This document shows, piece by piece, positions 53,881-63,787 of a stretch of 64,000 nt of DNA (position 1 is its first letter; every line of letters begins with the position of its first letter). Both the position numbers and the translations under genes were made by a program. The stretch covers positions 2,350,501 through 2,414,500 of the forward strand of contig NZ_LT984798.1 in the NCBI RefSeq assembly GCF_900243745.1, written 5' to 3'. The notes below the pieces were generated by a model. It worked only from the letters and a program-made list of their open reading frames with translations. It was not told the DNA's origin and did no database searches. The DNA comes from Desulfovibrio sp. G11. Lineage in GTDB: Bacteria; Desulfobacterota; Desulfovibrionia; Desulfovibrionales; Desulfovibrionaceae.

Positions 53881-54782
53881 TGAAAAATTCATTCCCGGTA
53901 GCGCCCGTAACGGGCGCAGCCTGGCATGTCATGGGGGGGCGGGCGTTGAAGACGCCCTCCCCCTTTGGCGTTATGGGCATTGTCAATCTTACTCCTGATT
54001 CCTTTTACGATGGTGGCGCGCATCACCTTCCTCCGGCCGGTCTACGGCATGCCCTGAGCCTGCTTGACGAAGGCGCTGATGTTCTTGACCTGGGGGCCGA
54101 ATCGTCCCGGCCGGGAGCCGCCGAGCTTTCACCGGATGAAGAGATCCGCCGCCTTACACCCGTGCTTATGGGGCTGCGCCGCAAGGCCCCCTGGGCGGTG
54201 GTTTCTGTTGATACGTATCATGCCGCCACTGCCGCCGCCGTGCTGGAGCAGGGGGCGGCTATCATCAACGATATTTCGGCGTGTGCTTTTGATCCGGCCC
54301 TGCTGGATGTGCTTGTGCAGTACCGGCCGGGCTATGTGCTCATGCACAGTCAGGGGCGGCCCGAGATCATGCAGCACAATCCGCAGTATGGGGATGTGCG
54401 GCGTGAAGTGCGGGAGTTTTTTGAGCGCAATCTTGCGCGTCTGGTGCGGGCGGGAATGCCCGAAGACCGCATCATTCTTGACCCCGGCATAGGTTTCGGC
54501 AAAACGCTGGCTCATAACCTGGAATTGCTGGCGCACCCCGAAGACTGGCTGGACCTGGGGCGACCTGTGCTCATGGCCCTTTCAATGAAGTCTGTTTTTG
54601 GCGGCCTGCTTTTACTGCCGCCGGGCGAACGGGGTACGGCTACCGTCGCAGCAACGGCATTGCTGCGTGCACGGGGCGTTTTCTGGCACAGAGTGCATCA
54701 GGTGGCTGCTGCCCGGCAAGGGCTGGCGGTTGCCACGGCTTTCACTCCCGGCCCCTTGCCGGGTGGCCCATCTGTAGAGTAA
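53880..54782 (+). CDS. folP: Dihydropteroate synthase
   Basis: 300 residues, folate synthesis: joins p-aminobenzoate to the pterin. FGVMGIVNLTPDSFYDGG at ~31, DVLDLGAESSRPGA at ~63, AIINDIS at ~123 and IILDPGIGFGKTLAHN at ~200 are the pterin and substrate motifs. It overlaps ftsH and is followed by a terminator, so ftsH-folP is one transcript. Confidence 0.95.
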   Translation: MKNSFPVAPVTGAAWHVMGGRALKTPSPFGVMGIVNLTPDSFYDGGAHHLPPAGLRHALSLLDEGADVLDLGAESSRPGAAELSPDEEIRRLTPVLMGLRRKAPWAVVSVDTYHAATAAAVLEQGAAIINDISACAFDPALLDVLVQYRPGYVLMHSQGRPEIMQHNPQYGDVRREVREFFERNLARLVRAGMPEDRIILDPGIGFGKTLAHNLELLAHPEDWLDLGRPVLMALSMKSVFGGLLLLPPGERGTATVAATALLRARGVFWHRVHQVAAARQGLAVATAFTPGPLPGGPSVE

Positions 54783-54789
54783 AATACAA

Positions 54790-54818
54790 AAAGGGCACGC
54801 CGGTGCGTGTCCTTTTTT
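54790..54818 (+). terminator. Terminator of ftsH-folP
   Basis: AAGGGCACGC and GCGTGTCCTT form the stem (one G-U), with a short CGGT loop and a run of seven T. Confidence 0.85.
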
Positions 54819-55294
54819 TCATGCTACTGCGGCAGGCCCCCAGGCTGCCAATGGCAGCATGCAGGGGCTGCTGGCCGAGTGCGGGTGAACCTTTCCGCTC
54901 CGTTTCCGGGGCAGTTCAGGCGCATCCCGGCGGTAAAGGCTGTCTTGGCAGTGTGGCGAAAACACCTGTCGTATTGAGCCGGCAGAATTTTGAGCGGTAA
55001 CTGCCGGAAAGCTGTCTTCAATACATCGAGATCGTTTTTTTGCCGCGCCCAAAAGTCATAAGAGCCGCCTTGAAATTCACACCGCCAAGCTCTTGACGAA
55101 TCCGCCGGCCGGGCGGATAAGGCCATGTAGCGGGCAAGGATTCGCCGGAAAACGCCATGCTACCTGCGGCTGACGGCAGGCAGCCGCTCCGGAAGAACGT
55201 TGTTCAATACCCGGCGCACGGCAAGACAGCGGGCGGCGTCTGCCCGAGGCGGCGCACAACAGCGGTTTTTATATCTTCGTCCAAGGATACTACG
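54819..55294 (+). promoter_or_regulatory. Gap before cdaA
   Basis: 476 bases with no supported gene. The frame open from 55157 is in phase with cdaA but has no ribosome site and an atypical composition. The promoter of the cdaA operon is probably within the last 150 bases. I see no riboswitch-like fold. Confidence 0.4.
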
Positions 55295-56029
55295 GTGTTT
55301 GACAATATACCCATCGAATGGCGCGATCTTCTGGATATCGGCGTGGTCAGCGTACTTCTGTACCAGCTTATCCAGATGGTGCGCGGCTCGCGTGCTCTGG
55401 CCGTACTGACCGGTCTCGGTCTGCTGACGTTGCTGTATTTTTTTTCCAGAGCCGTGGGCCTGTACACGCTGAGCTGGCTTTTGCAGCATATCTTCAGCTC
55501 CATCTTCATACTCATAGTGGTCATTTTTCAGTCCGACATCCGACAGGCCCTTGGTGAAATGGGTACGCACCGGCTGTTTCGCAAAAAACAGCTTATGCAG
55601 GACGGTGTTGAGGAAGTGGTGATGGCCTGTGTGGAAATGGCCCGCCTGCGCGTGGGAGCGCTTATTGTGGTGGAGCGCAGCATGCGGCTCGGCGACATGA
55701 TCAAGCGCGAAGGCGTGCGGGTTGACGCACAGCTTTCGCGTCAGCTGCTCATGAATATTTTTTACCCCAAAGCGCCCCTGCACGATGGGGCGGTGGTTAT
55801 CAGCCGGGGGCGGCTTATGGCTGCGGCCTGCATACTGCCTTTGGCTGTGGCCAAGGGACAAAGCTTCGGCACCCGTCACCGCGCGGCCCTTGGGGTAACT
55901 ATGGAAAGCGATGCTGTGGTTATTGTCGTTTCTGAAGAACGGGGCGAGATTTCAGTAGCCATGAAGGGCGAACTCATGCGTGCCCTGGATGCCGGTCGCC
56001 TGCGGGAGGTGCTTAATGAAGTCCTCTGA
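55295..56029 (+). CDS. cdaA: Diadenylate cyclase (c-di-AMP synthase)
   Basis: 244 residues from GTG 55295 behind AAGGA. Three N-terminal membrane helices (~15-85) precede the DisA_N cyclase domain with DGA (APLHDGAVVIS, ~161) and RHR (GTRHRAALG, ~192), the two motifs needed for making c-di-AMP from two ATP. It overlaps cdaR by 14 bases. The enzyme acts at the membrane with CdaR and GlmM, which are encoded next. Confidence 0.96.
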   Translation: MFDNIPIEWRDLLDIGVVSVLLYQLIQMVRGSRALAVLTGLGLLTLLYFFSRAVGLYTLSWLLQHIFSSIFILIVVIFQSDIRQALGEMGTHRLFRKKQLMQDGVEEVVMACVEMARLRVGALIVVERSMRLGDMIKREGVRVDAQLSRQLLMNIFYPKAPLHDGAVVISRGRLMAAACILPLAVAKGQSFGTRHRAALGVTMESDAVVIVVSEERGEISVAMKGELMRALDAGRLREVLNEVL

Positions 56030-56948
56030 TATTCCCCGGCGTGCGCCACATCTGGCGTCCCTGCTGGTGGCCGTGCTTGCGGCCGTGAGCATGTGGTATG
56101 TGGTCAGCGTGCGCGAGCGCCTTGAAGCCCAGTTGGAAGTCACCCTTGACTACTACGGCATACCCGCAAACCTTGTGATCACCGATGGCCTTATCAACAA
56201 GGCCGTGGTGCGCCTGCGCGGGCCGGAAACCCTTTTGCGCTCGGTTACCCAGAGCAAGCTTATCCAGGCGGTCAATCTTTCCCATATCAAAAAAGGTGTT
56301 ACAATGGTGCCCCTTACGGCCGAACATCTCGGCCCGGGGTTTCGCGCCTTTGAGCTTATTGACGTGCAGCCACCGCGCATCGCCATTACTGCTGATACTC
56401 TGGTGGAACGGGCGGTTCCCGTGCGGCTCACCGTGGATTCGCCCCTGCGCAACGGGGCGCTGACTGTGGAGAATGCCAGGGTGGACCCTGCCACGGTTAC
56501 CCTGCGCGGACCGGAAAGCGTGGTGGAAGAAATCTCTCACGTGCCGGTTACCATCATGGTCGACCCCACGGCAGCGGGAAGCACTGTGCATCAGGTCATA
56601 ACCCTGGATACGCCGAGTCTGGTGACCGCGATTCCTCCTACAGTCAAGGTGCAGTACAGCATTACCAGCGGGCGCACTACGGTGAGCCAGCGCTGCAAGG
56701 TGGAAATTTCTGCCGAAAACCGCCGCCTCTACAAAGTGGAGCCGGAAGAACTGACCGTGCTCGTGGAGGTGCCCGATGCGCTGGTCAAGAATTCCCGCTA
56801 TCTTGGACAATTGGAGGCTACCGTCAGCCCGCCCGATCTTGATGAAGGCGAAAGCCGTCGGGTAGAAGTGCGCTTTCGCCTGCCCGAGGGCATGACGCTC
56901 TTGAACCCCGGCACAGAAGAAGTTACGGTAAGCCGCAAGAAAAAATAG
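56016..56948 (+). CDS. cdaR: YbbR-domain regulator of CdaA
   Basis: 310 residues from ATG 56016. One N-terminal membrane helix ([20 protein letters not shown]) is followed by extracytoplasmic YbbR repeats (about three, with [11 protein letters not shown] and [13 protein letters not shown] as the recurring motif). It binds CdaA in the membrane and tunes c-di-AMP production. The overlap with cdaA suggests coupled translation. Confidence 0.9.
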   Translation: MKSSDIPRRAPHLASLLVAVLAAVSMWYVVSVRERLEAQLEVTLDYYGIPANLVITDGLINKAVVRLRGPETLLRSVTQSKLIQAVNLSHIKKGVTMVPLTAEHLGPGFRAFELIDVQPPRIAITADTLVERAVPVRLTVDSPLRNGALTVENARVDPATVTLRGPESVVEEISHVPVTIMVDPTAAGSTVHQVITLDTPSLVTAIPPTVKVQYSITSGRTTVSQRCKVEISAENRRLYKVEPEELTVLVEVPDALVKNSRYLGQLEATVSPPDLDEGESRRVEVRFRLPEGMTLLNPGTEEVTVSRKKK

Positions 56949-57007
56949 CCCGTACTCCCGGCAAGTTGCGGGAAACGGAGGGCGCTTTTGCCCTTGAAGG
57001 AGATGGC

Positions 57008-58360
57008 ATGGCCGATCGTCTTTTCGGCACGGATGGTTTGCGTGGCACGGTGAATACATACCCGATGACGGTGGACGTTGCCCTGCGTCTGGGGCTGGCC
57101 GCAGGGATTCGTTTCCGGCGGGGTCAGCATCAGCATAAAGTGGTTATCGGCAAGGACACGCGCCTGTCGGGGTATATGTTTGAGTCCGCCCTCACGGCGG
57201 GGCTGTGCGCTGCGGGTATGCACGTCATCATGACAGGTCCGTTGCCTACCCCGGCCATATCTTTTCTGACGCGCAGCATGCGTGCGGATCTGGGTGTGGT
57301 TATTTCGGCCTCGCACAATCCCTTTCAGGACAACGGCATAAAGTTTTTTGATGCCGACGGGTACAAGCTGCCCGATATGGCCGAGGACGAGATCGCGGCC
57401 ATGGTGCTGGATGCCGGTTTTTCCTGGCCGTATCCCGATTCGCGCGGCGTGGGCCGTGCCACAAAGATTGAAGACGCGGGCGGGCGCTACATTGTCTACA
57501 CCAAAAACTGCTTTCCTGCCCACCTGACCCTTTCAGGCCTGCGCATTGTGGTGGACTGTGCCAACGGGGCAAGCTACAAGGTGGCTCCCCTTGCTCTGGA
57601 AGAGCTTGGGGCTGAAGTATTCCGCATCGGGACCGGCCCTGACGGAACCAATATCAACGAGCACTGCGGCTCGCTGCATCCTGACGTGGTCGCGGCCAAG
57701 GTGCGCGAGGTGCGGGCCGACATCGGCCTGGCCCTGGATGGCGATGCCGACCGCCTTATCGTGGTGGACGAGCGCGGGGTAGTTCTGGACGGCGACCAGA
57801 TCATGGCCCTGTGTGCCCAGGCCATGATGGCCAGGGGCGAACTGCCCGGCAACCTGCTGGTAGCCACGGCCATGAGCAACATGGCTCTGGAACTTTTCAT
57901 GCGCGATCACGGCGGTCAGCTTTTGCGCACCAAGGTGGGCGACCGTTACGTCATGGAGGCCATGCGCCGTGAAGGAGCCATGCTCGGCGGTGAACAGTCG
58001 GGGCATCTTATTTTCCACCGTTACAGCACCACGGGTGACGGACTGCTGGCCGCGCTGCAGATATTGCGTATCATGCGGGAAAAAGAGCGGCCGCTTTCTG
58101 AACTGGCCGGGCTGCTGACGCCCTTTCCGCAAAAGCTCATCAACGTGCGGGTGGAAAAGCGCCTGCCCTTTGAGGAGCGCCCCGCCATTGGTGAAGCCGT
58201 GGCCCAGGTGGAAAAAGAACTGGGCGGCCGTGGGCGGGTACTTTTGCGCTATTCCGGCACCGAGGCCCTGTGCCGCGTCATGGTGGAAGGCGAGCATGAA
58301 GACAGGGTGCGGACCTACGCCGAAGACCTGGCCCAGGTGGTGGAGCGGGAACTGCGTTAA
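57008..58360 (+). CDS. glmM: Phosphoglucosamine mutase
   Basis: 450 residues from ATG 57008 behind AAGGAG. It has [10 protein letters not shown] at ~4, the phosphoserine loop [18 protein letters not shown] at ~98, the metal loop ALDGDADRL at ~242, the sugar loop [10 protein letters not shown] at ~328 and the phosphate loop [15 protein letters not shown] at ~415. It makes glucosamine-1-phosphate for the cell wall and lipopolysaccharide. GlmM also inhibits CdaA in other bacteria, which fits this operon. Confidence 0.97.
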   Translation: MADRLFGTDGLRGTVNTYPMTVDVALRLGLAAGIRFRRGQHQHKVVIGKDTRLSGYMFESALTAGLCAAGMHVIMTGPLPTPAISFLTRSMRADLGVVISASHNPFQDNGIKFFDADGYKLPDMAEDEIAAMVLDAGFSWPYPDSRGVGRATKIEDAGGRYIVYTKNCFPAHLTLSGLRIVVDCANGASYKVAPLALEELGAEVFRIGTGPDGTNINEHCGSLHPDVVAAKVREVRADIGLALDGDADRLIVVDERGVVLDGDQIMALCAQAMMARGELPGNLLVATAMSNMALELFMRDHGGQLLRTKVGDRYVMEAMRREGAMLGGEQSGHLIFHRYSTTGDGLLAALQILRIMREKERPLSELAGLLTPFPQKLINVRVEKRLPFEERPAIGEAVAQVEKELGGRGRVLLRYSGTEALCRVMVEGEHEDRVRTYAEDLAQVVERELR

Positions 58361-58425
58361 GCTCCTTGCGGACATCCGGTTTTTGAACGAGACTACAGAC
58401 AAGCAAAGCAACAGCGGAGGCGAGC

Positions 58426-59298
58426 ATGAAGGATATTCGCAAGGTTATTATTCCCGTGGCCGGATGGGGTACGCGTTCATTACCCGCGACCAAGAATATT
58501 CCCAAGGAAATGCTGCCCATCTACAACAAGCCGGTCATCCAGTATGTGGTGGAAGAGGCCCAGAAGGCCAATATCCAGGACGTTATTTTTGTAACCAACC
58601 GCGACAAAAGCGTCATTGAAGACCACTTTGACTATAACCTGCAACTGGAAGCTGTGCTTGAACGCGCCGGAAAGCTCGACAAGCTGCAAGAAGTGCGCAA
58701 GGTAGCGGAAATGGTCAACATCATGTCCGTGCGCCAGAAAAAACAGCTCGGTCTCGGGCATGCCGTGCTGTGTGCGCGTGAACTGGTACGGGACGATCCT
58801 TTTGCCGTTATGGTGGGTGATGACCTGATGTTTGGAGGTGTTCCCGGCATTGCCCAGCTTATTGACGTGGCCATGGCTGAAAAGATGCCCGTCATCGGCG
58901 TTATGGAAGTGCCATGGGAAAAGGTAGACCGTTACGGCATCATTGAAGGGGACGAAGTTGCTCCCGGCGTATTCAGGGTCAAGAGTATGGTGGAAAAGCC
59001 CGCCCGTGACAAGGCCCCCTCGCGCATGGCTATTGTGGGCCGTTATGTGCTTACACCCGATATTTTTGACTATCTTGAAAAAGTCACTCCAGGGCACGGC
59101 GGCGAAATTCAACTGACTGACGCTCTTCAGGCCATGGCGCAGGACAGGGGCATGATGGCGGTGCGCATGTCGGGCATGCGTTTTGACGCCGGAGACTGGG
59201 CGGAATTTTTGACGGCCAATATCTATTTTGCCCTGCAGGACGAAGAATTGCGCTATGATTTGTTGAATTTGCTCAAGAATTTTGTGCAATTCCACTAG
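58426..59298 (+). CDS. galU: UTP-glucose-1-phosphate uridylyltransferase
   Basis: 290 residues: the nucleotidyltransferase motif VAGWGTRSLPATKNIPKEMLPI at ~10 (here VAGWGTR, with A for the more usual F/L), LGHAVLCARELV, DPFAVMVGDDLM, MVEKPARDKAPS and VGRYVLTPDIFDYL. It makes UDP-glucose for surface sugars. It follows glmM by 65 bases with GGAGG; a terminator ends the operon. Confidence 0.95.
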   Translation: MKDIRKVIIPVAGWGTRSLPATKNIPKEMLPIYNKPVIQYVVEEAQKANIQDVIFVTNRDKSVIEDHFDYNLQLEAVLERAGKLDKLQEVRKVAEMVNIMSVRQKKQLGLGHAVLCARELVRDDPFAVMVGDDLMFGGVPGIAQLIDVAMAEKMPVIGVMEVPWEKVDRYGIIEGDEVAPGVFRVKSMVEKPARDKAPSRMAIVGRYVLTPDIFDYLEKVTPGHGGEIQLTDALQAMAQDRGMMAVRMSGMRFDAGDWAEFLTANIYFALQDEELRYDLLNLLKNFVQFH

Positions 59299-59338
59299 GA
59301 ATCGCGGTTAACGACATTTGGCCTGCTGAGCAGTTTCA

Positions 59339-59397
59339 GAGGCCCGTTTCAGGCTGTCTGCGCGTTTATGCCGCCGGGCTGAAACGGGCCTTTCTTG
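59339..59397 (+). terminator. Terminator after galU
   Basis: GGCCCGTTTCAG (59341-59352) and CTGAAACGGGCC (59379-59390) form a perfect 12-bp stem with a 26-base loop, then TTTCTT. Confidence 0.85.
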
Positions 59398-59496
59398 TGC
59401 TCAAAAATCTGCGCAGACGCTGCAGGCAGGCTTCCGGCGGGCCGGGCCTTGTGCAGAGGCTTGCTTTCCCCGCCGTATTGGTTAACTCTGCCCCAC

Positions 59497-61881
59497 ATGT
59501 ATGCCAGCATTGCTCTTCTGAGTCCCCCTTATGCCACCTTGAGTTACGCCTTGCCGCCAGAATTTCCACAGGAGTTCTGGCAGCCCGGCCTGCGCGTGGC
59601 CGTGCCGCTGGGCAGGGGAGACAAGGCGGCCCTGCGCGCCGGGGTTCTGCTTGAAACCAGCACCCACATTGACCTGCCCGCGGGGGTGGCCTGCAAAAGT
59701 GTTTGCTGGCCGCTGGAAGAAAAGGCTGTCCTCACGCCCGAACTGTTGGCGCTGGCACAGGATCTTGCCCTGCGGCAAGCCCTCAGCCCCGGTCATATTC
59801 TGGGGCATGTGCTGCCGCAAGGGCTGCGCCTTACCCGTGTGCGCCTGCGCCTGCTCCACGAAAAGGGAGCAGCCTCATGGCCCCTGGCCCGCATTCGCGG
59901 GGCTGATGCGGCCACAAGGCAGCACCTTGCCCAGGCTCTTGCCCACGGGCAGGCCCGGCTGCTGCCGCCGGGAGCCGATGCCGCCAGTGAGGAATTTTGC
60001 GTGTTGCGTGTGGACCCCCCCTGGCCGGTGCGGCCCTCTGCCACACGGCAGATAGAAATTCTGGAGTTTCTGCACGAGCACGGGGCTGTAAGCCGCCGTC
60101 ATCTTATCCGTTCGCTGGGGCAGGGGGCAGGGGTTCCATTGCAGTCTCTGCTGGCCGCCGGACACGTCACCCTGACGCGGCAGGATGCCGAGGATGTGGT
60201 TGAGGCCGTGGAGCAGAGCCTTTTGCCGCCGCCTCCAGCTTCTTTTACGCTCAATGATGATCAGGAGCGCGCTCTCGCGGATATGAAGGCGGCGCTTGAA
60301 AACGCGCATTCCGGCGGGCGGGCTGCTTCGCGCCTGCTGTACGGGGTGACGGGCAGCGGCAAAACCGCTGTGTATCTGGAGCTGGCCCGCGCCTGTCTTG
60401 AATCGGGCAGGAGCATGCTTTTGCTTGCGCCCGAGGTCGCGCTGGCCCACAAGCTGCGGCGTGACGCCGCCTGCGCCCTGCCCCAGGTTCCACTTTTTTT
60501 CCATCACGGTTATCAGTCTCCCGCGCGCCGGGAAGATACCTACAGGCAACTGGCCGGGCGTGACGAACCCTGTCTGGTGGTAGGCACACGTTCGGCCCTG
60601 TTCTTGCCCGTACCGCACCTGGGCTGCATTGTGCTGGACGAAGAGCACGACGCTTCTTTCAAGCAGGATGAAAGCCTCGCCTATCAGGCCAAGGAGGTGG
60701 CATGGTTTCGTATGGCGCAGATTCACGGCCTGCTGGTTCTCGGCTCCGCCACGCCTGACCTCAAGACCTTTCATGCGTCGGAAAGCGGGCATCTGCCCAT
60801 ATTGCGCCTGCCCAGGCGTGTAGGCGACCGCGACCTGCCGCCTGTGGAGCTTGTGGACATAAGTTCCCTTTCGCCGGCGGCCACCTCCGAAACCGGTCTG
60901 CTGGCTCCCCGCAGCGAAGAAGCCCTGCGTGAGGTTATCAGCAGGGGCGAGCAGGCCGTGGTGCTGCTCAACCGTCGCGGCTATGCCCCGCTTATGTACT
61001 GCCTGGATTGCGGGCGTACCCTGCGCTGCCCTCATTGTGAAATAGGCCTGACCTATCACAAGGGGCGCGAAAAGCTTGTTTGCCATTATTGCGGGTATAC
61101 TCGTCCGTTTCCTTCGCCTTGCCCCGAATGCAAGGGAATGAATTTTTTGCCGATGGGTGAAGGCACAGAGCGCCTGGGCGAACGCCTGGAGGTTCTGGCC
61201 GGAGCACCCGTGCTGCGGCTGGACAGGGACAGTACCCGCCGCCCCGGCCGTATGGAGGAAATCCTGGCAGCCTTTGCCCGGCAGGAATCGTCCATTCTTG
61301 TGGGTACGCAGATGCTTTCCAAGGGGCATCATTTTCCCAACGTGACCCTGGCTGTGGTGGCTGATGGCGACCTTGGGCTTAACCTGCCGGACTATCGCGC
61401 AGCGGAGCGCACCTTTCAGCTTTTGGTGCAGTCGTCAGGCAGGGCCGGACGTGGCGACAAGGCCGGGCAGGTGCTCATACAGACGCGGGACGTGAGCCAT
61501 TATTGCTGGCAGTACGTGCGTGAGGCCGATTACGAGGGATTTTACGCGGCAGAACTGGCCCGCCGCCGGCTGCGCCGGTATCCGCCGTTTGTGCGCCTGG
61601 CTCTCATACGCATTTCCCACGGCATCGAAGAAAGCGGAGGGCCTGCGGCCCTCAATGACCTGGCAGTGGCCCTGCGCGGCCGCTCGACGGAACTGGGCCT
61701 GCAACTGCTGGGTCCCGCTCCCGCGCCGCTGGCGTTGCTGCGGGGCAGGCGGCGGTATACCTGCCTTGTGAAAGGGCAGGACTGGCAGGCCATCCGGTCG
61801 CTGTATTTTTTTGCTCTTTCACAAAAATGCGCTAAAAATCTACGACTTTTTCTTGACCTTGATCCTGTAAATATGTTGTGA
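59497..61881 (+). CDS. priA: Primosomal helicase PriA
   Basis: 794 residues from ATG 59497 (the upstream in-frame start crosses the terminator). The N-terminal DNA-binding domain has RVAVPLGRG. The SF2 helicase has GVTGSGKTAVYLEL at ~285, DEEHDASFKQDE at ~385 and GSATPDLKTF. A Cys-rich zinc site (CLDCGRTLRCPHC, CHYCGY, CPEC) is followed by VGTQMLSKGHHFPNV and QSSGRAGRGDK. It restarts stalled replication forks. The motifs are complete. Confidence 0.96.
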   Translation: MYASIALLSPPYATLSYALPPEFPQEFWQPGLRVAVPLGRGDKAALRAGVLLETSTHIDLPAGVACKSVCWPLEEKAVLTPELLALAQDLALRQALSPGHILGHVLPQGLRLTRVRLRLLHEKGAASWPLARIRGADAATRQHLAQALAHGQARLLPPGADAASEEFCVLRVDPPWPVRPSATRQIEILEFLHEHGAVSRRHLIRSLGQGAGVPLQSLLAAGHVTLTRQDAEDVVEAVEQSLLPPPPASFTLNDDQERALADMKAALENAHSGGRAASRLLYGVTGSGKTAVYLELARACLESGRSMLLLAPEVALAHKLRRDAACALPQVPLFFHHGYQSPARREDTYRQLAGRDEPCLVVGTRSALFLPVPHLGCIVLDEEHDASFKQDESLAYQAKEVAWFRMAQIHGLLVLGSATPDLKTFHASESGHLPILRLPRRVGDRDLPPVELVDISSLSPAATSETGLLAPRSEEALREVISRGEQAVVLLNRRGYAPLMYCLDCGRTLRCPHCEIGLTYHKGREKLVCHYCGYTRPFPSPCPECKGMNFLPMGEGTERLGERLEVLAGAPVLRLDRDSTRRPGRMEEILAAFARQESSILVGTQMLSKGHHFPNVTLAVVADGDLGLNLPDYRAAERTFQLLVQSSGRAGRGDKAGQVLIQTRDVSHYCWQYVREADYEGFYAAELARRRLRRYPPFVRLALIRISHGIEESGGPAALNDLAVALRGRSTELGLQLLGPAPAPLALLRGRRRYTCLVKGQDWQAIRSLYFFALSQKCAKNLRLFLDLDPVNML

Positions 61882-62072
61882 ATGGCAGTTGCATTTTTCT
61901 GTTGGCTGTGGGGTGCCGCCGCTTCTTCTCCGAAGAAGCCAGGGCGGCCAATTTTTTAATGCAGACTGGCCCTATGGGGGGGCGGCGTTTCAGGCCGTTG
62001 CGTGACGGTTCGGATAGCTCACGTCCTGTATTCAGGACATGGCTGCGCCGGCTGAGGTTTTCTGGAGGAGTA
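61882..62072 (+). other. Gap between priA and the porin gene
   Basis: 191 bases. The frame open from 61878 is in phase with the porin gene but the ribosome site GGAGGAG lies at 62064-62070, so I see no gene here; it is promoter or leader. Confidence 0.5.
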
Positions 62073-63365
62073 ATGAAGATTTTTCGCGCACTGGCGCTGG
62101 TGCTGGCCCTGGTTCTCTGCTGTTCGCCCGATGCCCGGGCTGAAGGCTTTGCCCTTAACGAATGGAGCGCCCGCGGGGTGGCTCTTGCCGGCGGCATGGT
62201 GGGCCGCGCGGATGATGTGTCCACTCTGGCGTATAATGCCGCGGGTATAACACAGATTCCCGGCACTCACGTTATGGGCGGCCTGGCCTTTATTGCTCCT
62301 ATGGGTACCATTGTGTCCGACATGGCCAACGGAGTGGAAAAGCATACCTCTACCAAGCCCAATGTGTGGCTGGCGCCGCACGGTTTTGTGAGCCATCAGC
62401 TAAACGATAATGTGTGGCTGGGCTTTGCCTCTTTCAGCCGCTTCGGTCTGGGCAATTCTTTCAACAGCCAGTGGGTCGGCCGGTACAATATGTATGATAT
62501 CGGCATGCAGACCGTGTCGTTTGTGCCCAGCCTGGCCTACAAGGTCAACGACATGCTCTCCCTTTCCGTGGGAGTGGAGGCCCTGTACGCCCATGTGTAC
62601 ATGGGCAACAAGGTCCCGACGATAACTGCCGCATCCTATCCGGATATTGTCGGTAATGATCTGCAACTGGAAGGCAGCGGCTGGGGCGTGGGCGCGCATC
62701 TCGGCATGCACATGCGTTTCAATGACCAGTGGTCCCTGGGCCTTTCCTACAAAAGCCAGATCACGCTCAACCTTTTCGGCGATGTGGACTTCGGCCATGA
62801 GGGGCCAAACGGCCTGATAACCGCAGGGAAAATGCACGGTCCTGAAGCCCGCGACCGTAGCGCCAACGCCACTTTGCAGCTTCCCGACTCCATCGCTCTC
62901 GGCATTGCCTACAAGCCTCTGGATAACCTGAGTTTTGAGGTCGGTTCGGTCTTTACCCGCTGGTCTACCTATAATGCATTGAATATCAATATGGGCGATG
63001 ACTATTCTGCCATCAATAACAAGGAATGGCGCGACGGCTGGAATTTCAACGCCAGTGTGGAATACAAGCCCCTGGACTGGTGGGCCTTGCGCGCGGGCTT
63101 TGCCTACGAAACTCCCGTGGTCAACGAAAGCTACAGCGACTACATGATGCCCACCAACGGGCGCACCATGATGAGCCTGGGGACGGGCTTTACGTGGGAG
63201 AACTGGACAGTTGACCTGACCTACGCCCATTTGTGGATCAATCCCGTGGACTACGACAATACCGAAACTTCCGGCATCCGCTCCGCCGCCAGCGGGATCA
63301 AGGGCGGCCACTCGGAAAATGTGCAGGCCAATATCTACATGTTCTCTGTGGGCTATTCTTTTTAG
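62073..63365 (+). CDS. OmpP1/FadL-family outer membrane transporter
   Basis: 430 residues from ATG 62073. It has a signal peptide (ALALVLALVLCCSPDARA), then the N-terminal hatch EGFALNEWSARGVALAGGMVGRADDVSTLAYNPAGI-type region (here NAAGI), and a 14-strand beta-barrel with alternating hydrophobic residues, ending in the terminal Phe (YMFSVGYSF), the outer-membrane signature. Family members take up long-chain fatty acids or aromatic compounds. The substrate is unknown. Confidence 0.93.
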   Translation: MKIFRALALVLALVLCCSPDARAEGFALNEWSARGVALAGGMVGRADDVSTLAYNAAGITQIPGTHVMGGLAFIAPMGTIVSDMANGVEKHTSTKPNVWLAPHGFVSHQLNDNVWLGFASFSRFGLGNSFNSQWVGRYNMYDIGMQTVSFVPSLAYKVNDMLSLSVGVEALYAHVYMGNKVPTITAASYPDIVGNDLQLEGSGWGVGAHLGMHMRFNDQWSLGLSYKSQITLNLFGDVDFGHEGPNGLITAGKMHGPEARDRSANATLQLPDSIALGIAYKPLDNLSFEVGSVFTRWSTYNALNINMGDDYSAINNKEWRDGWNFNASVEYKPLDWWALRAGFAYETPVVNESYSDYMMPTNGRTMMSLGTGFTWENWTVDLTYAHLWINPVDYDNTETSGIRSAASGIKGGHSENVQANIYMFSVGYSF

Positions 63366-63425
63366 GGCAAGTTAACTTTTATATTGCTCTGGTGGCTGCA
63401 CGAGCAGACGCCCGCCGTGGAGACG

Positions 63426-63477
63426 CAAGCGCAGCTTCATTCGTAACCCCTTGGGGCAACGGCTGAAGCTGCGCTTG
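63426..63477. terminator. 14-bp hairpin after the porin gene
   Basis: CAAGCGCAGCTTCA (63426-63439) pairs with TGAAGCTGCGCTTG (63464-63477), and CCCCTTGGGG is nested in the loop. No T run follows. It may end or stabilise the porin mRNA. Confidence 0.55.
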
Positions 63478-63700
63478 TATTTGCGCTGTCAGGGGCCGTA
63501 ACGGGGGCGCCAGCGCTGTACGGGAATGCAGTGCGGCGTAACGCGGTGTGTATTCTGCGCAGGTTGCTTTTCCCGTCAGAATGGCAACGTTGGGTATGAA
63601 GCATTTCAAGGTTTATCCGGTCTGGTGCTGTTACTGTTTGAAGTATTCCATTGTCTTCGGTGGGGGCCGCCGGTACGGCGGGTAGCAGAGAACATACAGT
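63478..63700. other. Spacer before the convergent terminator
   Basis: No supported gene is seen. Several short frames here lack ribosome sites. No repeat or motif stands out. Confidence 0.4.
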
Positions 63701-63736
63701 AAAAGAGCGGTTCCCCTTGTGGGGAACCGCTCTTTT
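63701..63736. terminator. Bidirectional terminator of secA and upstream genes
   Basis: AAAAGAGCGGTTCCCC (63701-63716) and GGGGAACCGCTCTTTT (63721-63736) form a perfect 16-bp stem with loop TTGT, flanked by A and T runs, so it works both ways. Confidence 0.93.
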
Positions 63737-63787
63737 CAAATGCCTGCGGCAGGAATCACGGCAGCCGTTCTTGCAGGCTGCCAGGCA

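Noticed and set aside
55157..55294. 46-codon N-terminal extension of cdaA
   Set aside because: CdaA normally begins just before its first membrane helix; GTG 55295 has a ribosome site and the extension is Arg/Gly-rich without similarity to the family.
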